50,797 nucleotides of DNA from Candidatus Thorarchaeota archaeon (GTDB lineage Archaea > Asgardarchaeota > Thorarchaeia > Thorarchaeales > Thorarchaeaceae), in the NCBI GenBank assembly GCA_018335335.1, contig JAGXKG010000011.1, positions 1 to 50,797 on the forward strand, read 5' to 3'. Shown piece by piece: positions 23,701 to 31,171 of the stretch. The translations under genes and the position numbers were made by a program. The notes under the pieces were generated by a model, which was given only the letters and a program-made list of their open reading frames with translations, was not told where the DNA came from and did not search any database. Numbering within the stretch: position 1 is the stretch's first letter; each line of letters starts with the position of its first letter.

Positions 23701-24618
23701 TCAGCCAGCTCCCTTACCCCCAATAGTGGATCTGATGATACGGTTTACAGCTGGTTCGGGATCAACACCGGGCCTAAATCTCAATGCCCCACTAAGTACG
23801 TAGTTTGCTGCTTCTGAGAGTATAGAATGGTTCACATCTTTCCCCCCCTTTCTTTGTCCCATCTCAGATGCTAGGCGTGCGATGGATATTCCCGCTCTGA
23901 TTGACGCAGGTATCTCTATATCCGTAGATTGTCTAGTGGACGATACCAAGTCGTAGATTGTTTCAAGAACATGATCAGATAGCTTATACTCTGGACAGTT
24001 TACCTTGACAATCTCAATCTCCGTTTCTTTTCTCGGATACCCTAGTCGTATCCATACACGGATTCTGTCTCGAAGAGCCTCACTTAGCCTATGTGCACCG
24101 GCCATCTCCTCCGGGTTCATTGTTAGTACCGCGAAGAATTCTTCATCAGCGGAGATACGCCCAATCCTCGGAACGTTAGCCATTCTTTCTTCAAGCGGTT
24201 CTAGAAGTGAGTTCTGCACATATTCAGGTAACCTATTTGCTTCATTAAGACCGAATACTCCGCCGAAAACCATGCATTTCAACATGGGCCCTGGATCGAA
24301 TGAATCGAGACTGAACCCTCGCTCGAGAACTAGAGCCGGATTGTAAGATCCCACAAGATGTGAGGGCCTCACGCCTTCGTCGCCTGTTACCCAGTGGAAA
24401 TCCCTTCCACTCTCTTTTGCATATGCTCTAAGAAGTAAAGTCTTTCCTACACCCGGCGGCCCAATTATTCCTGGTATGAGTCCAGCGTTTTCACAATCTG
24501 TAAGCACGTCGAATGCTTCTCGGTATTGTTCTTTTATCACAATACGAAGCTCGTCTTCAGTTGCTGCCTTGAGTCTTCTATTGAAAGCTTTCTTGAAGTC
24601 ATCTCTTGTTCTGGCCAT
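23701..24618 (-). CDS. MoxR-family AAA+ ATPase
   Basis: A 305-residue ATPase. Walker A is IIGPPGVGKT (residues 51-60), the Walker B-like segment is in VFGGVFGLNEANRLP, where the usual DE is replaced by NE, and sensor 1 lies in FFAVLTMNPEE. An arginine-finger region follows (SEALRDRIRVWIR), with a C-terminal lid of helices. MoxR ATPases remodel or activate partner proteins, typically with a VWA protein encoded next to them, as here. The promoter is probably in the 90 bases before ATG 24618. Confidence 0.88.
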   Translation of the reverse strand: MARTRDDFKKAFNRRLKAATEDELRIVIKEQYREAFDVLTDCENAGLIPGIIGPPGVGKTLLLRAYAKESGRDFHWVTGDEGVRPSHLVGSYNPALVLERGFSLDSFDPGPMLKCMVFGGVFGLNEANRLPEYVQNSLLEPLEERMANVPRIGRISADEEFFAVLTMNPEEMAGAHRLSEALRDRIRVWIRLGYPRKETEIEIVKVNCPEYKLSDHVLETIYDLVSSTRQSTDIEIPASIRAGISIARLASEMGQRKGGKDVNHSILSEAANYVLSGALRFRPGVDPEPAVNRIIRSTIGGKGAG

Positions 24619-24709
24619 ATGTAGCCCTCACTTGCTCTACTATCTTCCTCTCCTATTAGATTATTAAAGCATCCCTGAACCTGAACTCTCTTTTCAATAT
24701 ACAAACATT

Positions 24710-25408
24710 CTACGGTGCCGCTCCTGTGTAGATGGAAATGAGATACATCAGTAATGCAGTTACTATACCCGCCATGAATGTCTTAGCTCCATATTTCCAG
24801 ATGCTCTTCTTCGAGACCTTGCCTAGAAAGAGTCCTAAAAGAAACAACAGGATCATACAGACCACAATCGCTGCATAGAATGACGTGAAGAAATCAAAGA
24901 CACTGAATCTAACCGTAAGCAACGGGATTATGACAATGAAGGCAGCTACAGCTGGTGATGCCCCGTCAACAATTGCCACTATCACGGAAGTCGTTTTGGT
25001 GGCTCTTGCATACATGGACTCGCTCATATCACAAAGCATCGCCCTGCCCATTTCCTCGACTTCACGATCCCGTTCTGCACTCTCTGTAAGATACGAACCG
25101 CTAAAGCCCGAAATAGCCATGGCCAAGCTGGTTCCTATGGCTCCCAGTAGAGTTGAATTGAATACCGTCCGTGGCGGCTCTTGGTAAAGCATGATTAAGC
25201 CACCCAGCAGCAGCCCCAGCATGGTCAGGGCACCATCAAAGGCATTCATTGCTAGGTAGCGTCTTGCAATTTGTACTCCCTCTGTTAGCTCAAGTGCCCT
25301 CATTATTCTTTCAATGCGGGAACAATCCTCGCCATGGATGATTTCATCACTAATTCTAGTTATGTCTTCGCTAATCCCTGATTCGTTTTCTTCTTTTGTA
25401 TCAGACAC
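24710..25408 (-). CDS. VIT1/CCC1-family metal transporter
   Basis: A 232-residue membrane protein. After an acidic 50-residue N-terminal tail, the first membrane helix has the family signature (RRYLAMNAFDGALTMLGLLL) and the second the Gly/Ala/Ser-rich LAMAISGFSGSYLTESAERD, in which the Glu/Asp residues form the metal path in the plant and yeast vacuolar iron transporters. About five helices follow the family plan (61-80, 85-105, 150-180, 185-203, 208-228). It likely exports Fe2+ or Mn2+, though divergent archaeal members are untested. It is monocistronic. Confidence 0.8.
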   Translation of the reverse strand: MSDTKEENESGISEDITRISDEIIHGEDCSRIERIMRALELTEGVQIARRYLAMNAFDGALTMLGLLLGGLIMLYQEPPRTVFNSTLLGAIGTSLAMAISGFSGSYLTESAERDREVEEMGRAMLCDMSESMYARATKTTSVIVAIVDGASPAVAAFIVIIPLLTVRFSVFDFFTSFYAAIVVCMILLFLLGLFLGKVSKKSIWKYGAKTFMAGIVTALLMYLISIYTGAAP

Positions 25409-25534
25409 CAGTTTTTCCTACCTGTTGAAAGAGAATTATGCTATTCTCCTTGTAGACCTAGGAAATTTCTTAGGACTTCAATCTTTCTAATCCGCTGCAA
25501 TATTCCTAAACCGATAAAGACCGTAAGCCGATTA

Positions 25535-25693
25535 TTAGAAAACCGCGGTAAATATGGCTATTAGCAACCCAATCAGGATAATCGCTCCGACTAACTGGCA
25601 CCAACATTCGCAACATTTGTCGCAGAATCCTTCGTCTTCTTCATCTTCTTCGTCGGTGGGCGTGTAATCGGATGGCATCGGAATCTCTGTCAT
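25535..25693 (-). CDS. 52-aa Cys-rich, C-terminally membrane-anchored peptide
   Basis: Too short for most gene callers. ATG 25693 to TAA 25535 encodes 52 residues: an acidic N-terminal part (DEEDEEDEG), then five cysteines in nine residues (CDKCCECWC, 24-32) directly before a hydrophobic helix (LVGAIILIGLLIAIFTAVF) running to the C terminus. The layout resembles eukaryotic CYSTM peptides. A TATA-like CATAAAGT lies upstream on the same strand. Coding is supported by the amphipathic logic of the sequence; function is unknown. Confidence 0.55.
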   Translation of the reverse strand: MTEIPMPSDYTPTDEEDEEDEGFCDKCCECWCQLVGAIILIGLLIAIFTAVF

Positions 25694-25755
25694 TTCTGGC
25701 TAAGCCACCTAGGTTTTACTTTATGAGGTTCGGTTGGTTCGGTTATCGTTAATTA

Positions 25756-25836
25756 ACCCTTATCAGCATATTGGAGCTGAAAGGCTGAATGAGCCGAGTC
25801 TAACATAAAGGGTATAAATCCGTTTCCGATAAGGGT
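25756..25836 (+). promoter_or_regulatory. leu operon promoter with inverted half-sites
   Basis: The TATA box TATAAA is at 25813-25818. ACCCTTATC (25756-25764) and its reverse complement GATAAGGGT (25828-25836) lie about 50 bases upstream and about 15 bases downstream of the TATA box, the second near the expected transcript start (about 25840). Such paired sites suit a repressor; no regulator gene lies beside it. Weak related sequence cataaagggt lies just before the TATA box. Confidence 0.5.
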
Positions 25837-25850
25837 CAGGATAGCCTCGT

Positions 25851-25893
25851 GCAATGAGGGATTCATTGCTTAGAGAGAATGTCAAAGGTGACA
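25851..25893 (+). promoter_or_regulatory. Leader hairpins of the leu operon
   Basis: GCAATGA/TCATTGC (25851-25857 with 25863-25869) and TGTCA/TGACA (25880-25884 with 25889-25893) form stems in the short leader before the TTG start at 25898. No leucine-rich leader peptide or poly-U tract follows, so classic attenuation is not supported; they may affect translation. Confidence 0.35.
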
Positions 25894-25897
25894 AAGA

Positions 25898-27058
25898 TTG
25901 GCTAAAACATACAAAGTGGCCGTGCTACCAGGCGATGGTATAGGGAAAGAGGTTATTCCTGAAGCTGTCAGGGTCATGGAAGAAGCCGCTAGTTTGATTG
26001 GAGGCCTTCGTGTTGAACCTGAGAGATTTTCTGTGGGCGCAGAATATTATGTTGACAAAGGTCAAGAGTGGTCTATCGAAGCAGAAGAATTTACAAAAAA
26101 CGAAGCAGACGCCATCTTGTTTGGAGCGGTTGGAACCTCTGATGTGACAGGGGAGCCAATTAGGTTACTGGACGGAAGACACGCTGGTCATAGCATAGTC
26201 ATCGGCCTGAGACAAGAGCTAGATCTATATGCAAATCATCGCCCGGCCAAACTGTACGAAGGTGTTCCAACACCATTGGCTGATAAGAATCACAATGACA
26301 TTGATATGGTGATTATCCGAGAAAACACGGAGGGTCTGTACGCACCCATTCGGGGGGCTTTGAAGCGGGGAGCAGAGACGGAAGTTGCAGTTGATAGCCG
26401 GCTGATTACAAAGAGTGGCTCGAGTCGGGTCATAAGATATGCTTTTGACTTGGCTAGAAAACGTGATGGATCTCCACTTGATGGTCGAAGTCGTGTGACA
26501 TGTGTTGATAAGAGTAATATGCTTGCCGGGTGCAACCTTTTCCGAAGCATGTTCAAGGAAGTAGCAGAGGATTATCAGGATATTGAGACAGACTTTGCAT
26601 ATGTGGATGCTTGGACACTCTGGGCCCTGACTAAGCCTGAATTCTATGATGTATTGGTGGCCCCAAATATGTTCGGGGATATAATCAGTGACCTCGCGGG
26701 TGCCCTACAAGGAGGTCTCGGTATGGCGCCTTCCGGAAACATAGGGAACAAACGAGCCATGTTCGAACCAGTCCATGGTTCCGCACCGGATATAGCTGGA
26801 CAAAACAAGGCCAATCCGATTGCTTCTATTCTATCAGTAGCAATGATGTATGATTGGCTTGGTTCGAAGCGAAAAGATAAGCGATGCAAGGAGGCATCCT
26901 TGTTTATCGAAAATGCAGTACAAGAAGTCTTGAAGAATGCAAGCATTCGCACTCCCGATATTTGTAGGGGGATGTGGAAGGATGTCGAACCCTCAACAAC
27001 TGGAGATGTCACGGATGCTGTTGTTCAGGCAATGGCAAAAATCGATGCAAATAGGTGA
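25898..27058 (+). CDS. leuB: Isopropylmalate/isocitrate-type dehydrogenase
   Basis: A 386-residue beta-decarboxylating dehydrogenase starting at TTG 25898 ([18 protein letters not shown]). The substrate-binding arginines lie in [19 protein letters not shown], the metal-binding aspartates in [17 protein letters not shown], and NAD binding in [12 protein letters not shown]. It oxidises a 3-substituted malate, most likely 3-isopropylmalate in leucine synthesis, given the adjacent LeuC/LeuD; homoisocitrate or similar substrates are possible. It is translationally coupled to leuC (GTGA overlap). A little longer than typical LeuB. Confidence 0.85.
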   Translation: MAKTYKVAVLPGDGIGKEVIPEAVRVMEEAASLIGGLRVEPERFSVGAEYYVDKGQEWSIEAEEFTKNEADAILFGAVGTSDVTGEPIRLLDGRHAGHSIVIGLRQELDLYANHRPAKLYEGVPTPLADKNHNDIDMVIIRENTEGLYAPIRGALKRGAETEVAVDSRLITKSGSSRVIRYAFDLARKRDGSPLDGRSRVTCVDKSNMLAGCNLFRSMFKEVAEDYQDIETDFAYVDAWTLWALTKPEFYDVLVAPNMFGDIISDLAGALQGGLGMAPSGNIGNKRAMFEPVHGSAPDIAGQNKANPIASILSVAMMYDWLGSKRKDKRCKEASLFIENAVQEVLKNASIRTPDICRGMWKDVEPSTTGDVTDAVVQAMAKIDANR

Positions 27059-28326
27059 AGATATTGGGCCTTACACTAGCTGAGAAGTTGCTTGGAAATC
27101 ATACTCAATCGGGAACTGCCGCAGCTGGTGAGACAGTTATTGCTGATGTTGATTTCCTGATGGTGAACGAAGCACTGGCAAGAATCATTCCGGTTCTTGA
27201 AAATATGGAAGTCAACAAGGTCTGGAATGCGAATCGGATGCTTGTTGCAAATGATCATTGGTCACCAGCACCAGATGCAAATACTGCCGAGATGCATCGT
27301 AGAATACGGGAATTTGTCAAAGAACAAAATATAGCACACTTCTGTGACGTTAACTGCGGCATAGCACATCAGGTCATGGCTGAAAAGGGATTCGTAAAGC
27401 CAGGAGACTTGATTATCGGATCGGATTCCCACTCTACAACTTACGGTGCATTCAACGCGTTTTCAACTGGGTTTGCATCTACAGATAGTGCCATTGTAGC
27501 TGCTACTGGTCGAAACTGGTTTCGAGTACCTGAGTCCATTCGCATTGATATTATTGGCAAACTATCGGACAGAGTCATGAGCAAAGATTTGATTCTCAAG
27601 ATACTGACTGAACTCGGGCCTGATGGTGCAAATTATCAATCACTTGAGTTTCATGGTCCTGTGGTTGATTCCATGTCCGTGGCATCACGGATGACCATGT
27701 GTAATATGGCGGTGGAGGCAGGAGCGAAATGCGCTCCAATGAAAATCAATCCAGCAGTCCGCAAGTGGATGCATTCTAGGCCCCCTAAAGCCAAATGGTC
27801 GCCGGTAGAACCCGATGAGGATGCAGAGTACGTTGATACTCTGACGTTTGACCTCGAGGAAGAACCGCTTGAACCTATTGTTGCAACACCATATAGTCCT
27901 TCTAATGGAAAGATGGTCTCAGAGGTGGAGGGAACACCAGTTGATCAGGCTTTCATCGGTTCATGTACTAATGGAAGATTCGAGGATTTGAAGATTGCAG
28001 CGGAGATTGTTGAGGGCAAGCAAGCTGATCGCGATACTAGATTCATAGTTACACCGGCAAGCACCAAGGTATACCTTGAAGCAATGCGAGCTGGCATTCT
28101 TGAGACTCTCATATGTGCAGGTGCTGTGATTACTAACTCCACATGTGGAGCATGCATTGGTGGACATTTGGGTGTCCTTGGCAAGGGTGAAGTAGCCATT
28201 TCAAGCACGAATCGTAATTTCAGAGGGCGCATGGGACATCCGGATTCTCTTGTCTATCTCGCCTCTCCTACAACAGTTGCTGCAAGCGCATTGGAAGGAA
28301 AGATTACTGATCCGAGGAGGCTCTAA
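27055..28326 (+). CDS. leuC: 3-isopropylmalate dehydratase large subunit / homoaconitase-type
   Basis: A 423-residue aconitase-superfamily large subunit, the length of the archaeal LeuC/HacA group, with iron-sulphur ligands in FIGSCTNGR and NSTCGACIGG, and substrate-binding GSDSHSTTYGAF. It isomerises 2-isopropylmalate or a homologue with the small subunit encoded next. GTG start at 27055 overlaps the leuB stop (GTGA). The exact substrate is uncertain because no leuA or homocitrate synthase is in the window. Confidence 0.88.
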   Translation: MKILGLTLAEKLLGNHTQSGTAAAGETVIADVDFLMVNEALARIIPVLENMEVNKVWNANRMLVANDHWSPAPDANTAEMHRRIREFVKEQNIAHFCDVNCGIAHQVMAEKGFVKPGDLIIGSDSHSTTYGAFNAFSTGFASTDSAIVAATGRNWFRVPESIRIDIIGKLSDRVMSKDLILKILTELGPDGANYQSLEFHGPVVDSMSVASRMTMCNMAVEAGAKCAPMKINPAVRKWMHSRPPKAKWSPVEPDEDAEYVDTLTFDLEEEPLEPIVATPYSPSNGKMVSEVEGTPVDQAFIGSCTNGRFEDLKIAAEIVEGKQADRDTRFIVTPASTKVYLEAMRAGILETLICAGAVITNSTCGACIGGHLGVLGKGEVAISSTNRNFRGRMGHPDSLVYLASPTTVAASALEGKITDPRRL

Positions 28327-28328
28327 TC

Positions 28329-28844
28329 ATGACTTGGTATGATACCATAACTGGCAGAGCATGGGTTTTCGGTGATGATATCGATACTGACCAGATTATC
28401 CAGGGTCGTTATCTTACTTGCTTGGACTATTCGGAAATGGCAAAGCATACCTTGGAGATTCCAAGACCTGAGTTTGCCGATGAAGTAGAGGAAAGCGATG
28501 TTATTGTCGCGGGAAACAATTTCGGTGGTGGATCTTCCAGAGAGGAGGCTCCACAGGTCATCAAAGAATCAGGTGTTGGCTGTGTTGTCGCGGAGTCATT
28601 TGCCCGGATATTTTATCGGAACGCAATCAACATCGGATTGCCGATTATGAGGATTGAAGAAACTTCTTCTATTCCAGATGGGGCGGAAGTTGAGGTATCT
28701 CTTGAATCAGCAACCGTGACAGTCAAAGACTCCAGCGATACGATATCTGGTGAACCCCTTCCAAGCGTGATGAAAGATATTCTCCAAGCTGGTGGGGCAA
28801 TTCCCTGGTTCAAAAAGATGCGAAATGAAAATGGTTTTCCGTAG
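28329..28844 (+). CDS. leuD: 3-isopropylmalate dehydratase small subunit / homoaconitase-type
   Basis: A 171-residue swivelling-domain protein that forms the active enzyme with the large subunit. It shows DDIDTDQIIQGRYL near the N terminus, the GNNFGGGSSREEAP motif and the SFARIFYRNAINIGLPI segment. The loop after RYL, which decides substrate chain length in this family, reads TCLDYS, unlike the RTT of homoaconitases I remember. ATG 28329 is preceded by GAGGAGG ten bases upstream. It completes the leuBCD-like operon. Confidence 0.86.
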   Translation: MTWYDTITGRAWVFGDDIDTDQIIQGRYLTCLDYSEMAKHTLEIPRPEFADEVEESDVIVAGNNFGGGSSREEAPQVIKESGVGCVVAESFARIFYRNAINIGLPIMRIEETSSIPDGAEVEVSLESATVTVKDSSDTISGEPLPSVMKDILQAGGAIPWFKKMRNENGFP

Positions 28845-28956
28845 TTTTTGGCCTTATTCCCTATGTGATATTGTTGGGACTGATTAGATTCAAAAAGGAG
28901 TAAGTGGACACATAGCATCAAGTAGTACCATTGTATCATCTCATAGGTGAGGAGAT

Positions 28957-30360
28957 ATGACAGATACAAATAATGAGATGGACACGATTCATGATAGACC
29001 CCATGGCTTACGACTCATTGGACTCACACAAATGGGGTTTGGATTTCTGGGACTCCTGGCTTCTGCTGGACTCCTAGCTGCTGTTCTACTTGGAGCCATC
29101 GATTTTGCTGGCATGGGCCCAATTTATGCCCTCCTCATCTTCGTGGGAGTGGCAATTCCTTGCTTGGTCATAGGTAACTACGTTGACGATTTGCGTCGAT
29201 GGGCCGTTTTTGCTCAGCTGGGTTATAGTGTTTTTGCGGTTGCTGTGTCTGGCTACTTTCTGTACACACAGGGTATTGACTACAGTTGGACCTTCCCATG
29301 GTTTGGGTATACATTCGATATCCAGATTGGGAATGTGGCTGTACTGATTTTGGGAATTGAATCAGCAGTCATTCTCTATCTCTTGGCTCGATGGAACCAA
29401 GCTGTTCCCCCACCTGGTGCGGTTATAGTTCGGGACCGTGGCCGTGCCGCATTGATTGAGGATGGATTGCTTCCCTCACCACTGGAAACCAAAATGATTG
29501 GTCCCGATGGATCCCGTATTTCGGATGAGAAAGCAAAGGAGATAATGGATGTCCGTCGCCTTGAAACAGAAGAGGGTATGGCCATTCTCTGTTCTAACTG
29601 CGGAGGAGCAAATCCTTTGAGCGAAATGCAAGATGACAATACAGTGGAATGCAACTATTGTGGTGTTTCGCTTGCGGTCTCAGGTGTCTTCGTGCCGTGT
29701 GAGAATCACCCAGAGTATCTTGCCGCAGCCAAATGTTCTGTATGTGGAGATTACTTCTGTCGACGTTGCTTGACTTCTCAGGAGCCACCCGTTGATGAAC
29801 GATGGGAAGGTTCGAATGTGTATCTCTGCCAAAACTGCTTTGAAGGACGGTATCGTCCAGCTGTTACAACTACATCGTTGGTTCTGCCAATTGACGATCT
29901 CTTTGATGAAGCTGGCGGACGGTTCTCCAAGGTTGGAGGCCTGTATCGGAAATTCCTTGGAAAATATGCTGGTGTGATGAAGTATGTTCTTTTTGGAGCT
30001 CTGAGAGTTGCGAAATCGATGATGCGCTCGAGCAGGGGTAAAGACAGGGACAACGCTATTGGTTTTCTCATCGTAATGGTTGTGCTTATCGTAGCCATAC
30101 CGGTCTTGGTGGGCGCACTATTGCTTCTTGGGGCTTTGGTCATTATTCCTGCTTTGTTCTATGCTGGACTGATTGGCGTGGCCTATGAAACATACAAGAT
30201 TATCCGGCACACAGATTTTGTTTCCTTGGCGGAGGCTCGCGAGAAAGAACTGACCGAGGACAAGCCAGCAAAGCAGAGGGAGTCAATACTCCGAGATACA
30301 ACCAGACCCTGGGAACAGCAAACAGCTACAGCACGTCCAGTAACAAAGAGAGGTGACTAG
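28957..30360 (+). CDS. Multi-pass membrane protein with zinc ribbon and B-box-like finger
   Basis: A 467-residue protein. About four N-terminal helices (residues 20-150) are followed by a cytoplasmic region with a zinc ribbon (CSNCGGANPL ... CNYCGV, about 208-233) and a B-box-like finger (CENHPEYLAAAKCSVCG, then FCRRCL and CQNCF), then two close hydrophobic segments near the C terminus (about 365-410). ATG 28957 has a GAGGAG Shine-Dalgarno four bases upstream. It is co-transcribed with a related gene. The B-box-like finger occurs with membrane segments in several bacterial and archaeal protein families of unknown role. Confidence 0.7.
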   Translation: MTDTNNEMDTIHDRPHGLRLIGLTQMGFGFLGLLASAGLLAAVLLGAIDFAGMGPIYALLIFVGVAIPCLVIGNYVDDLRRWAVFAQLGYSVFAVAVSGYFLYTQGIDYSWTFPWFGYTFDIQIGNVAVLILGIESAVILYLLARWNQAVPPPGAVIVRDRGRAALIEDGLLPSPLETKMIGPDGSRISDEKAKEIMDVRRLETEEGMAILCSNCGGANPLSEMQDDNTVECNYCGVSLAVSGVFVPCENHPEYLAAAKCSVCGDYFCRRCLTSQEPPVDERWEGSNVYLCQNCFEGRYRPAVTTTSLVLPIDDLFDEAGGRFSKVGGLYRKFLGKYAGVMKYVLFGALRVAKSMMRSSRGKDRDNAIGFLIVMVVLIVAIPVLVGALLLLGALVIIPALFYAGLIGVAYETYKIIRHTDFVSLAEAREKELTEDKPAKQRESILRDTTRPWEQQTATARPVTKRGD

Positions 30361-30361
30361 C

Positions 30362-31171
30362 ATGGCCAAGACGATACGATGTCCTGCATGTGGTGGCCCG
30401 GTTAGGGTGATTCACGATGATGAGGTGAATCGGTGCGAATACTGCGCAAGCCCAGTTCTGGGTCCAGACCAGGACAGAGACTGTGTGAATCATCCAGGTA
30501 GACTTGCAAAAGGTGTCTGTCATGTATGCGGGGATTTACTGTGTGAAGAATGCATGAAGAAACGGGTTGCTGATTATGGCGGCAAGCTGTTCACCATCGT
30601 AAATTGCACCAAGTCACGTTGCAGGGATGAAAGCAGATGGGCCAAGCCGCTCAATGAGGAATACCACCGACTTACCAATATGGATTGGGCTAATGATATC
30701 GATAATAAGATTCTGCGAGTCACCGGGTTGGGAGCCATCCTCATGATGGTGTTTGAACTAGTATTCATCATCAGTATGCTTTATACTCGGTTCTTCACTA
30801 GTTGGGGCTGGAATAATATTCCAAATCTGTTTATTCCTGGAGATACTGTTATTATACTAGGTATCCTTGGGAATCTTCTTTCCGCCTTTCTGCTGCAAAC
30901 CTCTTTGCAGGTGTATGTGCACGAAAGACAACTTGCAGCCGGTATTGCCTTGGTCGTTATCCTGATTCTAGAAGCCGCTTTCCTGATTTTCAGAGGGCTC
31001 TTTTTCAATTTGCTATTCTTTCCTAACCGATACCTTTTGCCAATCCTGTTCGTTGCGTTCGGTATTGGTACGCTCATGGTGTTTAGCGGATCGCTCCTTG
31101 CGATACGGACCGGTTACAAGAAACGTAAACAGATTCAAGCTGCCAAGGAAGAGCTTGGCCTCACAGATTAG
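30362..31171 (+). CDS. Membrane protein with zinc ribbon and B-box-like finger (paralogue)
   Basis: About 269 residues from ATG 30362, one base after the upstream stop. It begins with a zinc ribbon (CPACGGP ... CEYCASP) and a B-box-like finger (CVNHPGRLAKGVCHVCG, LLCEECMKK), the same order as in the previous protein but placed at the N terminus, followed by four hydrophobic helices. GAGGTGA is an upstream Shine-Dalgarno. The two probably act together at the membrane. Its stop overlaps the stop of the convergent adenine deaminase gene by four bases. Confidence 0.7.
   Translation: MAKTIRCPACGGPVRVIHDDEVNRCEYCASPVLGPDQDRDCVNHPGRLAKGVCHVCGDLLCEECMKKRVADYGGKLFTIVNCTKSRCRDESRWAKPLNEEYHRLTNMDWANDIDNKILRVTGLGAILMMVFELVFIISMLYTRFFTSWGWNNIPNLFIPGDTVIILGILGNLLSAFLLQTSLQVYVHERQLAAGIALVVILILEAAFLIFRGLFFNLLFFPNRYLLPILFVAFGIGTLMVFSGSLLAIRTGYKKRKQIQAAKEELGLTD

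Noticed and set aside
25854-25940. ATG-initiated frame in the leu leader resembling an attenuator peptide.
   Set aside because: Only three leucine codons in 29, it overlaps the leuB start out of frame, and no terminator hairpin with U-tract follows.
29811-29820. GGTTCGAAT, resembling a tRNA T-loop.
   Set aside because: It lies in a coding region and no matching acceptor, D or anticodon arms surround it.
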